From an uncultured Planctomycetaceae bacterium (GTDB lineage: Bacteria > Planctomycetota > Planctomycetia > Planctomycetales > Planctomycetaceae): a stretch of DNA of 27,581 nucleotides. This document shows, piece by piece, positions 7,114 through 17,616 of the stretch; positions within the stretch are counted from its first letter, which is position 1; the number at the start of each line of letters is the position of its first letter. The stretch covers positions 1 through 27,581 of the forward strand of contig CAIXQV010000490.1 in assembly GCA_903921605.1 (NCBI GenBank), written 5' to 3'. The notes under the pieces are model-generated. The model made no database searches, had not been told where the DNA came from, and saw only the letters and a program-made list of their open reading frames with translations. The position numbers were made by a program, and so were the translations under genes.

Positions 7114-8340
7114 TCACTCCCGTGCAAATGAAAGTTGATGCCGACCATCGCGAAATGTTAGTGGAACGGGACGATCGTCGACTCGACATTTCGGATGCTG
7201 CAAGAGTTCTTCTCGCAGGTCCTCACTGACATACAACGATTCGAGATGCAGCGTATTGGGGATGAACATCCAACGCTGCGCGCCATATCGATCAGAAATC
7301 ATCCGCATCAAAGTTTCATCATCCGCGATAGTTGCCGGAATCTTCGCTCGATCCATATCACCCGTCGTCAAAGTGTTGATCAACGTTTTGTGCTCATCGA
7401 TTGCTGAGCGAAGCCTTTGCGTAATGAAATCCGAATTCCCGACTCCAATTGCATTTCCCTGACTGGATGCAGAAAGCGATAACGCTGCAATCGTCCGAAT
7501 GCGTGGCGTCGTCAGGTCTTCGAACCCCGGCAGTCCGCGTCGTCCAATGACATTTGTGTCCATCCCCGTCCCGCTATAAGTCTTACCAATCGAATCCACA
7601 ACCAGCACATTCAGGTCTTCGACCGGCAGTCGCGGGAAGTAACTGCGATGATGTTCCAGTAATGCCGCCTCACGTCTCAGAATATCCTGCGGTGCAATGG
7701 CATGAATCTCTGCGGTTTCATCGTAACCATCTTCAAGGATGCCGACGCCCGCAAAGATCTTTCCCGAGTCCAGCACGAACTGTCCCATCTCCAGCAGCAT
7801 ATCCTTCATCGCACCAGCCCGCGCGGAGTGAAACGTGCGTGCCGAGCGAATCTTGCCCATACCGACCACCATCATCTTGGTCAGTCCACTCTGAATCGGC
7901 CCTGCAAAGCAGGTGTGCAGCTTGATTCGATTGAGCACAAGCACGCCGTCGGCTTCCAGACAATGCCGATCCATGAACACCGAACCAGTTCTGACCTGGC
8001 CAATCTCAGCCACTTCCATGCTGCTGCGGATCGGCATCCCTATCGTGGCTTCGGTGATCCCCAGCGACTCAACCATCGCTCGCTGACCGTCGGCTGTTGC
8101 TCCATTATGCGACCCCATCGCCGGAACAATGAAGGGCAGGGCACCATGATCCTTCAACCACTGACCACAAGCTTTCACGATCACCGGCAAATTGCAAATT
8201 CCGCGACTACCCACGGTGATCGCAATGTCGCCGCGCGGTACGGGAAGTTTGAGTTGTCCCAACTGTTGAAAAACGGCGGCAGGGATGTCCTTCAGAGGAC
8301 TTGAAACCAACTGCTGCGAAACTTTATAGACATTCATCAT
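7114..8340 (-). CDS. LarA-like (DUF2088) lactate-racemase-family protein
   Basis: 408 aa from the ATG at 8340, which overlaps the upstream glycosyltransferase stop as ATGA; a GTG at 8349 is also possible. The N-terminal half carries LarA-type signatures: VGSRG, AMGSHNG (a candidate for the catalytic histidine) and LHTCFAGPIQSGLTKMMVVG, corresponding to the region of LarA whose His and Lys bind the nickel-pincer cofactor. LarA catalyses racemisation or epimerisation of 2-hydroxy acids; many relatives have other substrates. Two oddities: the Asp of the LarA DxxR motif appears replaced (VGSR), and the His-to-Lys spacing is 13 rather than about 10. No larB, larC or larE cofactor genes are in the window, so cofactor and substrate remain open. 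Confidence 0.8.
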   Translation of the reverse strand: MMNVYKVSQQLVSSPLKDIPAAVFQQLGQLKLPVPRGDIAITVGSRGICNLPVIVKACGQWLKDHGALPFIVPAMGSHNGATADGQRAMVESLGITEATIGMPIRSSMEVAEIGQVRTGSVFMDRHCLEADGVLVLNRIKLHTCFAGPIQSGLTKMMVVGMGKIRSARTFHSARAGAMKDMLLEMGQFVLDSGKIFAGVGILEDGYDETAEIHAIAPQDILRREAALLEHHRSYFPRLPVEDLNVLVVDSIGKTYSGTGMDTNVIGRRGLPGFEDLTTPRIRTIAALSLSASSQGNAIGVGNSDFITQRLRSAIDEHKTLINTLTTGDMDRAKIPATIADDETLMRMISDRYGAQRWMFIPNTLHLESLYVSEDLREELLQHPKCRVDDRPVPLTFRDGRHQLSFARE

Positions 8341-9479
8341 GAGTGCCACGTTCCCGTCATGCGGCCGACAACAGGCTGAGATTCCTGCACATGAGGCGAA
8401 CCGGCCTGCACTTCGCGATAGACCTGAATAACCTCATCCAACATGCGTGTTTCATTAAAGCGATCACGAATCAACTGCTGCCCGGCAGCCGCAATGGTGC
8501 GAGCACGCTCGCGATCCTGAAGTAGTTCAATAATTCGATCGGCCAGACTTCGACTATCTGAAGGCGGCACAATCAAGCCAGTCACATTATCCTGAATAAC
8601 GCTGACAACTCCGCCCACACCAGAGGCAATTACAGGACGCCCCAGAGCCATCGCTTCCAGCATCATGACTCCCAATCCCTGCTGCAGCGAAGGAAGACAG
8701 AAAATATCGATTGCGGAAATGTAACCGGCCATAGAAACACCGCCGTCCACAAACGTCAGACGCCGCGACAGCTCAAGAGACGAAGCCAGTTGCCGAAGAC
8801 TCCGCTCCTCCGGTCCACTCCCTGCAATCACCATACGAATGTTATGCCCGGCTTCGATAACACGATGACAAGCTCGTAAAAAGAAGGCGGCTCCCTTCAC
8901 GATCTCCAATGGACCTGCCATTCCAATAACAGGAGGACGATTATCGTCAAGCGGAAGACACACAGTCGAATTCTCCGGCACCGCAACCCCCGGCAGAATC
9001 ACTCGTCGCTCAACGCCGTCAAGGAACGGAGATTCAGGAATCTGCGCCTGCACGCTCTCGCTGACGCAAATGATCGCTTTCAATTCCGGCGTTGGGGCTT
9101 TTAGAGTCAGCGAAGCAGCATCAGTCTGATCACCCAGACTGACAATCAGCGGTCGATTCAGCTTGCGAGCCAGCCGAATCCCCTGAGGAAGCAACCTGGA
9201 ATCCTGCAGATGAATCACATCCGGCCGCTGTTCCTTCAAGTCTCGATACAGCGTTCTCAGAACAAGATGGCCCCACACAGGGAAATTATAGCCCTGAATC
9301 GTGTGAAGTCTGACGCCCTGCAGCAACGATTCATTCAGCCCTTCGCAGCTTGTACAGACCAGAGCTGTGTCAAACTCCCGCTTCTCCAGCCCATGTGCGA
9401 GACGAAGCGTCAGCAGGGACGAACCACGAAAAGACATTTCGGCGTCGAGCAACAGAATGCGTTGAAGACTGTCAGCCAT
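8337..9479 (-). CDS. Glycosyltransferase family 4-like protein
   Basis: 380 aa from the ATG at 9479; a TTG at 9503, directly after the upstream stop, is the alternative. It is a GT-B-fold glycosyltransferase. The N-terminal half has LLDAEMSFRGSSLLTLRLAHGL and HLQDSRLLPQGIRLA. The C-terminal nucleotide-sugar domain has VIGMAGPLEIVKGAAFFLRA, VIAGSGPEERSLRQ and the E-x7-E-like segment LGVMMLEAMALGRPVIASG, followed by GGVVSVIQDNVTGLIVP. Such enzymes move a sugar from an NDP-sugar onto lipid, glycan or protein acceptors at the inner face of the cytoplasmic membrane. The acceptor cannot be told. Its stop overlaps the start of the LarA-like gene, and a small Cys-rich gene lies 24 nt upstream, so the three form one unit. 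Confidence 0.9.
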   Translation of the reverse strand: MADSLQRILLLDAEMSFRGSSLLTLRLAHGLEKREFDTALVCTSCEGLNESLLQGVRLHTIQGYNFPVWGHLVLRTLYRDLKEQRPDVIHLQDSRLLPQGIRLARKLNRPLIVSLGDQTDAASLTLKAPTPELKAIICVSESVQAQIPESPFLDGVERRVILPGVAVPENSTVCLPLDDNRPPVIGMAGPLEIVKGAAFFLRACHRVIEAGHNIRMVIAGSGPEERSLRQLASSLELSRRLTFVDGGVSMAGYISAIDIFCLPSLQQGLGVMMLEAMALGRPVIASGVGGVVSVIQDNVTGLIVPPSDSRSLADRIIELLQDRERARTIAAAGQQLIRDRFNETRMLDEVIQVYREVQAGSPHVQESQPVVGRMTGTWHS

Positions 9480-9503
9480 AGGATTCGCCGAAGTGCGGTA
9501 CAA

Positions 9504-9863
9504 TCAAACTCGTTGTCGAAACTCGGGAAGAGGATATTCAGGCAGCGGAACTGTCTGAGCCATTTCAAACAGCTCCTGAAGCCGCAACCATCCACGAGTG
9601 ACCAATTCTGCTCTCTGTCGTGAGTAATCCGCGTCGAATAATCGCCGATCAAAATCACCCTCAACCACAACCGGTTCGAAATCCGGATGGTCAATAAACT
9701 GGGCTGTCACCGGATTACATCTAAGATGTCTCTCCGGCGCAGCCAGCAACGATTTTGCGGCGATTTCCCCGATCACGAATCGCAGGTACAGATCACTCTC
9801 GCGGATGTTTTCTACTTCATCCCCGCAGACGTCGCAGAGATATCCCTGATCACAGCGTGCCAT
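9504..9863 (-). CDS. Small Cys-rich hypothetical protein
   Basis: 119 aa, no recognised family. The N-terminus holds a tight cysteine set, C4-x5-C10-x2-C13 (MARCDQGYLCDVCGDEV), with a fourth cysteine in RHLRCNP near residue 49; this looks like a small metal-binding site, probably zinc. The remainder is acidic, ending in PLPEYPLPEFRQRV. No signal peptide or membrane helix. The ATG at 9863 has AAAGAG about eight nt upstream. It lies 64 nt after the sugar isomerase stop and 24 nt before the glycosyltransferase, so it is probably co-transcribed. Confidence 0.75.
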   Translation of the reverse strand: MARCDQGYLCDVCGDEVENIRESDLYLRFVIGEIAAKSLLAAPERHLRCNPVTAQFIDHPDFEPVVVEGDFDRRLFDADYSRQRAELVTRGWLRLQELFEMAQTVPLPEYPLPEFRQRV

Positions 9864-9927
9864 GAAAACAACTCTTTTGCTTCGCCCTCAGAAGGTCCCG
9901 GTCCTGTTGATCGGAATTTCACTGAGT

Positions 9928-10782
9928 TCAGGTTCCCAGAATCTTCTCTCTCAGTGTTGTCAGAATCTTAACGGCCTGACCGATGTCAGCCTTCTGACGT
10001 ACCGGATCCTGAGGAATCTCGCGTTCGATTGTCAGCGGACCCGTGTAACCAATGGTCAACAATGTCCGCAGATAATTCTCCATGCCAACATCGCCGTCGC
10101 CCAGAGGAACTTCCTGTCCCCACCCTGTACCACGAACTTCAACAGGAGCCCACTTGGCATCCTTGCAGTGAATACTGCGAACGAGATGACCCACCTGCTT
10201 CAAGGCAGCAATCGGCTCACCAGTCCCGTACAAAATCATATTGGCCGGATCAAAGTTGATGAACAGATTGTCGCGCTGGACATCACTGATGAAGTGCAGC
10301 AGATGATCGGCAGATTCCTGACCAGTCTCCAGATGCAGGTTCTGTCCGTTGGCCTTGATGTGGTCGAGCAGATCTCGAGTCACAGTGATCAGATCTTTGT
10401 AGCTGGCTGAAGCGGAATCTTCCGGCACGAAACCAATGTGCAGAGCAACCGTGTTGCATCCCAGCAGCTTAGTGAAGTCACTGATCTCTTTCATTTCCTG
10501 AACGCGAGCCGCGCGAGTGGCCTCTGGAACGAGTCCAACTGTCTTTGCGGTCGTCGCGATGTCAGCGTAACTTTCGCCTTCAAACCCACCAAACACGGCC
10601 GTGATGGTGATGCCTGCGTCCGAACACTTCTTCAGGAACGCAGCGGCTGCAGCGGGATTTCGAGTTCCCGCGTGTGGCGCATGAACCTGAATCGTTGGAA
10701 CTCCCAGTTCACGAGCAACCTCCAAATGAACGCCCAAACCCGCATCAATCGAAGCAAAAACACCAATAGGCCATTTCGACAT
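9928..10782 (-). CDS. Sugar phosphate isomerase/epimerase family protein (xylose-isomerase-like TIM barrel)
   Basis: 284 aa from the ATG at 10782, preceded by GGAGAG at four nt; a GTG at 10794 is a poorer choice. It belongs to the AP-endonuclease-2/xylose-isomerase-like TIM barrel family. The four usual metal ligands can be placed in HLETGQE (Glu), FDPANMILY (Asp), SIHCKDAK (His) and LTIERE (Glu). The start PIGVFASIDAGLGVHLEVARELGVPTI is the first strand-helix of the barrel. Members isomerise or epimerise sugars, or degrade inositol and keto-sugars; the substrate is not determined. Planctomycetes carry many paralogues. No signal peptide, so cytoplasmic. Confidence 0.9.
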   Translation of the reverse strand: MSKWPIGVFASIDAGLGVHLEVARELGVPTIQVHAPHAGTRNPAAAAAFLKKCSDAGITITAVFGGFEGESYADIATTAKTVGLVPEATRAARVQEMKEISDFTKLLGCNTVALHIGFVPEDSASASYKDLITVTRDLLDHIKANGQNLHLETGQESADHLLHFISDVQRDNLFINFDPANMILYGTGEPIAALKQVGHLVRSIHCKDAKWAPVEVRGTGWGQEVPLGDGDVGMENYLRTLLTIGYTGPLTIEREIPQDPVRQKADIGQAVKILTTLREKILGT

Positions 10783-10921
10783 GAATCTCTCCACTGCCGC
10801 TGAATTAAGTCACAAATTGTTTCAGGGAGCGCCGCTACGGCACATCCACTCCGCCATGTTGGCGTGCCTCGCCCGGGAACGCAACCGTCTGCGAAGAATT
10901 CCGATCCCAGCAGTGTTTCGA

Positions 10922-11461
10922 TCAGTGTGAGGAAATCCCGGCCTGAATTAGATCCAAAATCTGATCAGCAATATTTCTGACGCTGTTTCTCGGCCAGACC
11001 GGACACGAAAGTCCGCCCACAGCATCATCGGAGACAACAGCACGAATCGCGGAGTCTGTAGCAGCATACGGTTCTTCACTGACAACACTCCGCCAGACTT
11101 CGATGCGTGGTGCCGCGGAACTCAGATCTCCCTCAACAAGAATTAAAGAACAGTCTGCGAACAAAGACTCGAACTGTTCGTACCGTCGCTCCCCGCGAAG
11201 TTCACGATCCGACGGAATAAACATAGCTGTCATTTGCGGCGACAGAATCCCCACGGCCGCCGCGCCTGCTTCGCGATGCAAATGAGAATCCTTGCCCGGC
11301 GTATCAAGCTCGTGATGGTGATGAGTATGCTTAACTGTTGCGACCCGAATCCCTCGCGATGTGAATTCACGGACCAACTCACAAACCAGAGTCGTCTTCC
11401 CTGAGTTCTTTCGCCCCACAATATGCACTCGGGCTGGCTTTGACTGAGATTCTGTCTGCAT
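10922..11461 (-). CDS. mobB: Molybdopterin-guanine dinucleotide biosynthesis protein MobB
   Basis: 179 aa, normal for MobB. It starts with RVHIVGRKNSGKTTLVCELV, whose P-loop GRKNSGKT is at 16-23. This is followed by VATVKHTHHHHELDTPGKDS and HREAGAAAVG, the family signature VKH-H...D-PGKDS...R-AGA. LILVEGDLSS is the Walker-B-like strand. MobB is a GTP-binding accessory to MobA, which attaches GMP to molybdopterin for molybdoenzymes. No mobA or other moa/moe gene is in the window. It is the first gene of the minus-strand block, with a 371-nt divergent intergenic region before it and a 139-nt gap after it, so it may be its own transcript. Confidence 0.93.
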   Translation of the reverse strand: MQTESQSKPARVHIVGRKNSGKTTLVCELVREFTSRGIRVATVKHTHHHHELDTPGKDSHLHREAGAAAVGILSPQMTAMFIPSDRELRGERRYEQFESLFADCSLILVEGDLSSAAPRIEVWRSVVSEEPYAATDSAIRAVVSDDAVGGLSCPVWPRNSVRNIADQILDLIQAGISSH

Positions 11462-11832
11462 GTGACTTCTTTCCCGGTTCTCTCTTCACTGAGAGCCTAC
11501 TTCACTCAGCCATACAGCCATGACGGGACTGCGAATTCAAGGAGAGACTCCTTGAGGCTGCTCAGTTCTTATCAAGAGCTGCAAAGCCAATTTCGACCAC
11601 TTCGACAGGCAAAAACAGCTCGTACAGGGGACTCCTTGATTTCCTGCAAATCGTTCAGGAGTGACTCTCCAGATCTCAAAGGACGGAACATCAGTCTCTG
11701 AATCTTAGGTTATAACGACAGCCCACAGATATCGGCCCGCCTTAGCTCGGGGTTTTGGCGGAGATATTCCGAGAAGTCCGGTTACGCTAAAGAAAGCGGC
11801 TGGGCTCGTTCGATGAAGACGAGGGATCTCGC
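11462..11832. other. 371-nt divergent intergenic region (mobB / ExeA-like)
   Basis: No gene seen. It separates divergent transcripts and should contain promoters for both. On the plus strand TATAAC at 11711-11716 is a plausible -10 box, but the matching -35 position is poor. A short hairpin, CTCTC-ttcact-GAGAG, lies at 11480-11495 near the mobB start. The motif GACTCCTTGA appears twice (around 11545 and 11630), with a related GTGACTCTCC near 11661; a regulator site is possible but unproven. Confidence 0.4.
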
Positions 11833-14800
11833 ATGATGCGAGACCGGCAGTTATTGCCGATCAATGTGTCGGCCACGGACGGGGTGGTTATGTACGAAAC
11901 AAATTTTGGATTCCATCGCCAGCCCTTTCAATGTGCTGATCTGACTCGGGCATTCTTTATCTCCGAGTCCATCCGCAGCATTATTCCCCAGTTGCTTCAC
12001 GCCCTGCGCTCCGATCTGGGGATCGCAGTGCTGACAGGACCAGCTGGTGTTGGAAAAACCTCGCTGCTGAAACATCTGCAGATTCAGCTCGCTCATGAAG
12101 GACGAGCCGTCCTGTGTTCAGGCGCAGGACTGGAAACTCCGACCGAAGTTCTGCAAACCCTGCAGGCCGCATCATTCTTGAAAGCCGGAGAAAGTTCGTC
12201 CGAATCCGCATCGTCAGTCGCAGTGCGAAGTCGCTGGACGGTCGTTGAACAGATGCGGAAGACGACGGAATTCTGGGGTCCCATTCTGCTGCTGGTCGAC
12301 GATGCTCAGCTTCTTTCCGTGCCCGTATTGAACGAACTCCGCGCCTTCACCGAAGAGGAATGGAACGGCCGCGCGCTGGTTCGCTGTCTGATCGCCGGAC
12401 CGCTGAACCTGGAAGAAGAATTGGCTCGGCCCGCTCATGCGGATTTCAGCCGACGCGTTCGCTGCCATGCCTTTCTGGAACCGTTGTCGTCCAAAGAATC
12501 GCTCGAATGCCTGAATCGCCACCTATCAGTCGTCGGCGGAAAACTAAGAAATGTCTTTACTCCGCAGGCCCTCGACCTGATTGCTGTCGCGAGCGATGGA
12601 TTGCCTCGCTGCCTGACTTTGCTGGCAGATGAATCGTTGGTGGTGGCCGCAGAGCGATCAACGAAGGTTGCCGATGAGGATTGTGTTCGCGCGGCACTGA
12701 CACGTCTGCAACATTTGGCTTATGCATGGAACACATCGCCGCTGGTTTCTGATCATCAGAGCAGTCCGGCGGAACCAGATTCTGAGTTGCCAACAACTTC
12801 GGCAAACATGAAAACGTCACACACTTCGACGACTGTGACTCATGTGGCCGCCGGCATATTTGAGTTCGGTGCTCCCGGAGTTATCGAGTTCGGTGCCAAA
12901 TCCTCGACCGATTCTTCGATGTCTCGTGCAGCATCGGTGACGGTTAATCCTGCCGAGATCGCAGTTTCCGAGCTGCCCGGAAATCGTAAGCCGGCAGCAG
13001 CACCTTCCCTGACAACGACACAAAAGTTGAGTCTCGGAGCCATTGAGATCGGATCCACTCAGGCTCAAACTTTTGAAGTCGGCCATCGCTATCAGCCTGA
13101 TGCCCTGGAGGCTTCTGACGCAGTCGAAATGGATGCATTTGCGTCCAGCTCCGTTGAAAGCGACGAAGCGTTGTCTTCACAAGATACTCAGGAACTGAAC
13201 TATCGAGACTCGTTTCACGAACACATGGCAGAATTTGATGCCGATGCCGACACAATGTTGCTCGGTGTGCAAACGACTTCATTCGAAGACCAGACACAGC
13301 CAGGGGTGGACGGTCAGAATGCTGACATTGACTCCACAAGTGTCGAATTCCAGAGCACGATCTCGTCGCAGCACGTTCATTTCATGCACAACCCAGCGGA
13401 TGCAATCCCCTCTGCAGAGTCATCGCCGGTTTCTGCCGACGCGCAGGAACAAATGATTCGCAGCGCGATCGGGGCTGATCTTTCAAGTCGGCTCCCTGTT
13501 TTCGATCGCTACACATGGATTGCACTGGGACGTGAAGTTCCCTCGGGAACATATTCTGTCTCTTCAGCATCAGACATGCAGCGGGTCACGGACAATGAAT
13601 TTGGCGCACACGATGAATGGCTGACAAAAGATTCGCTCCAGAATGCTCTGGCGTTCGACAGGATTCCTGTCAGCCGGACAAGTGATGCAGACATCATGAT
13701 GATGCTGAAATCACATCAATTGGAACCAGATCAGGGTGAGTTTGTAACATTTCGTCCCGCGCCTTTGTTTGGACACGGAGCGACGGAAACAACGGAGCTG
13801 CAGAACAGAGAGATTGCCGCAACAAGCTTTGCTTCGACTCCTTATGCAAGCGTCGAGCCGCGTAGCCAGCAGAATACGCCCATGGTGTCAGATGATGACG
13901 TCATCTCTGATGCCAATCGTCAGGTGATTCAGGATGCGATTCGATCAAGCCTGCTCGCAAGCCTCGCAGAATCTGCTTCAGTAATGCCTGCCGTGGACGC
14001 GTTCGACGTTACGGAGTCATTCGAAGTTGCGGACTCATTCGCAACCCTGGATGGCCCGCTGAATCCTGTCTATCCGGGTATCACCGAACAGTTTCAGGTA
14101 AACGGCTGGCATGACGGTCAGCTCATCTTCACTCCCCCGTCTGCAGAACAGACTGAGTTGTTGGCATCGCTTTCTGCTAAGGAAGTAGCTCCGGAGCAGG
14201 AACGCGTTTCACTGAACTTCGAAGCCGCAAGACTTGCTCGCGACGGCCAGTCGCAGCCCTCCCGGGAATTCGCCGGAGCACCTCATCGCGAGTCTGAACC
14301 TTCTGCTCCAATATTTTTTTCACTGCCCGGCGAAGTTCGCACGCTGGAATGGGATCTTCGCGGCGATTTGCTGAGCACTGATGATGCCGGCCCGCTGGCT
14401 GATACGCTGGCATCGTTGAGAGATGAAGTAACGAAGTTCCAGAAAACAGGTCGCATCACTTCACCTGATGATTCTCAGTCGACACTGCCACCCGACGAGT
14501 TCAACTCCGGGAAGTCTGACGGATCGCTGGAAAATCTCGTCACCAATGCCAGAAATCGGCTTGAGTCGTTTTCGCAAGCTGATGTTTATTCGTGCGAGCA
14601 TGTTCCTTTGTCAGCCGCGATCGGCTCGGCGACTGATGCTGCAATCCTGACTGAGCCTGTATCACAAACATCAGGCGTTGAACGCACCGTATTGCCTTCA
14701 GAATCCGCAGTCCTGCCGGAAGCGACGTCATCACCGGCAGACAATCGTTCGCCCACAGGGGCAGCAGAGCCGAGGGATTTCAGCCCTCGTTATTCTCAGT

Positions 14801-14850
14801 TGTTCACGAAGCTTCGCCAAGTGCGTTCCAGAGCTGCCGGAAATCGGTAA
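11833..14850 (+). CDS. ExeA/GspA-like AAA ATPase with a ~700-residue disordered C-terminal tail
   Basis: 1005 aa from the ATG at 11833, which has GAGGG seven nt upstream. Homology to ExeA-type ATPases begins at M20 (MYETNFGFHRQPFQCADL), so the ATG at 11890 is a real alternative. The P-loop GPAGVGKT is at 69-76 and Walker B LLLVDD at 152-157. The ATPase part ends near residue 300. Family members include ExeA, which uses ATP to help assemble the type II secretin through peptidoglycan, and many uncharacterised planctomycete relatives. The rest is acidic, Ser/Thr-rich and without a known domain. It holds four short [IF]E[FIV]G motifs (343-346, 351-354, 405-408, 414-417) and two related helices (536-554 and 693-711). 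No membrane helix or secretion genes are nearby, so the role is unknown. Confidence 0.88.
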   Translation: MMRDRQLLPINVSATDGVVMYETNFGFHRQPFQCADLTRAFFISESIRSIIPQLLHALRSDLGIAVLTGPAGVGKTSLLKHLQIQLAHEGRAVLCSGAGLETPTEVLQTLQAASFLKAGESSSESASSVAVRSRWTVVEQMRKTTEFWGPILLLVDDAQLLSVPVLNELRAFTEEEWNGRALVRCLIAGPLNLEEELARPAHADFSRRVRCHAFLEPLSSKESLECLNRHLSVVGGKLRNVFTPQALDLIAVASDGLPRCLTLLADESLVVAAERSTKVADEDCVRAALTRLQHLAYAWNTSPLVSDHQSSPAEPDSELPTTSANMKTSHTSTTVTHVAAGIFEFGAPGVIEFGAKSSTDSSMSRAASVTVNPAEIAVSELPGNRKPAAAPSLTTTQKLSLGAIEIGSTQAQTFEVGHRYQPDALEASDAVEMDAFASSSVESDEALSSQDTQELNYRDSFHEHMAEFDADADTMLLGVQTTSFEDQTQPGVDGQNADIDSTSVEFQSTISSQHVHFMHNPADAIPSAESSPVSADAQEQMIRSAIGADLSSRLPVFDRYTWIALGREVPSGTYSVSSASDMQRVTDNEFGAHDEWLTKDSLQNALAFDRIPVSRTSDADIMMMLKSHQLEPDQGEFVTFRPAPLFGHGATETTELQNREIAATSFASTPYASVEPRSQQNTPMVSDDDVISDANRQVIQDAIRSSLLASLAESASVMPAVDAFDVTESFEVADSFATLDGPLNPVYPGITEQFQVNGWHDGQLIFTPPSAEQTELLASLSAKEVAPEQERVSLNFEAARLARDGQSQPSREFAGAPHRESEPSAPIFFSLPGEVRTLEWDLRGDLLSTDDAGPLADTLASLRDEVTKFQKTGRITSPDDSQSTLPPDEFNSGKSDGSLENLVTNARNRLESFSQADVYSCEHVPLSAAIGSATDAAILTEPVSQTSGVERTVLPSESAVLPEATSSPADNRSPTGAAEPRDFSPRYSQLFTKLRQVRSRAAGNR

Positions 14851-14902
14851 GAATCCGGCAGGGAATCTCAACCGGATGAATTTCGGAGTGTTGTGAAACG
14901 CC

Positions 14903-16879
<1,977 letters not shown>

Positions 16880-16891
16880 TTGGGAAACGTC

Positions 16892-16946
16892 GTCCATCGG
16901 AATTACAGGGATGGACAGGCAGCAACAGCGTTCTAAACTCTGTTGC
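16892..16946 (+). promoter_or_regulatory. Two tandem look-alike hairpins between glgB and the lipoprotein gene
   Basis: Two perfect seven-pair stems with loops of exactly 11 nt stand 30 nt apart: GTCCATC/GATGGAC (16892-16898 with 16910-16916) and GCAACAG/CTGTTGC (16922-16928 with 16940-16946). No U-tract follows, so they are not a standard terminator. They would lie in the 3' end of the glgB transcript or in the leader of the lipoprotein gene, 57 nt before its start. Function unknown. Confidence 0.4.
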
Positions 16947-17002
16947 AACAACCCAATACGACAGTATGTATTTCCAAGGCCAGATTCGATAAGAGACTCA
17001 AC

Positions 17003-17305
17003 ATGAAAAGCATTCTTCAAGCCGCACTGTTTTCAGGTTGCCTGTGCCTCGCAGGCTGCTCCGAAACCGGAGTCGAAGTGACTACATCAGCCGCCAGTGC
17101 TTCGGAATTCGTGAACACTGTCTGTCCAATCATGGGCAATGAAATTGAGCCGAAAGAGGTTGATGCTTCACTGGTGAAGGATTTCAACGGCAAGAAAGTG
17201 GCCTTCTGCTGCCCACCATGCCTCGAAGAATGGGACGAACTAACGGACGCAGAGAAAACAGCGAAGTTGTCAAACCCGCCGAAAGGGGATGCTCACAGCC
17301 ATTGA
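17003..17305 (+). CDS. Cys-rich lipoprotein with YHS/TRASH-like metal-binding motif
   Basis: 100 aa from the ATG at 17003, which has AAGAG about seven nt upstream and gives a proper lipoprotein signal peptide with lipobox L16-A-G-C19. After a short Ser/Thr/Ala spacer come VNTVCPIMGNEI and KKVAFCCPPCLEEW, a CPxMG...CCxxC arrangement that resembles YHS/TRASH metal-binding modules, and a C-terminal GDAHSH that could add ligands. The mature protein would be anchored by lipid outside the cytoplasmic membrane and probably binds a soft metal such as copper. It stands alone between glgB and the convergent MFS gene; no efflux or metallochaperone genes adjoin it. The motif reading is firm, the metal is inference. 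Confidence 0.82.
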   Translation: MKSILQAALFSGCLCLAGCSETGVEVTTSAASASEFVNTVCPIMGNEIEPKEVDASLVKDFNGKKVAFCCPPCLEEWDELTDAEKTAKLSNPPKGDAHSH

Positions 17306-17616
17306 AATGCAGGCTCGACGAGCTTGGTGATAGCTGGTTTTGATCAGGCAAAAAGAGAGGCTGGCTATGTCTCGCTTTTCTGGGCAGATCGTAAGCCGTT
17401 CTGGAGTTTTTCGCTGTCGCGATCAAGTCTGGCGAGCCTTAAAAAATCGGCGTTTTCCGATGGATCATTCTCGGGGGCGACGTCTTCTGTCCTGAATTAG
17501 TACGTGTGATCGCCAGCGGCGGTTTCAATAATTTACCGTTCAGTTGCCCACTTTTGCTCGACGGTCGCGTGCTACTTGACGGCAATGGAACATCCACGCC
17601 ATTGACTGCTCTCAAC
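17306..17616. other. 311-nt convergent intergenic region
   Basis: Lies between the convergent lipoprotein and MFS genes. No open frame looks coding. Only a weak hairpin (ATCGG-cgtttt-CCGAT, near 17447) after an A-run could serve as a terminator. Nothing else supported. Confidence 0.4.

Noticed and set aside
9862..10410. 182-codon plus-strand frame starting MKTTLLLRP, resembling a signal peptide
   Set aside because: Antisense to the sugar isomerase gene, whose TIM-barrel motifs are clear.
11711..11716. TATAAC as -10 promoter box for the ExeA-like gene
   Set aside because: No acceptable -35 element at 16-18 nt; too weak to list as a promoter.
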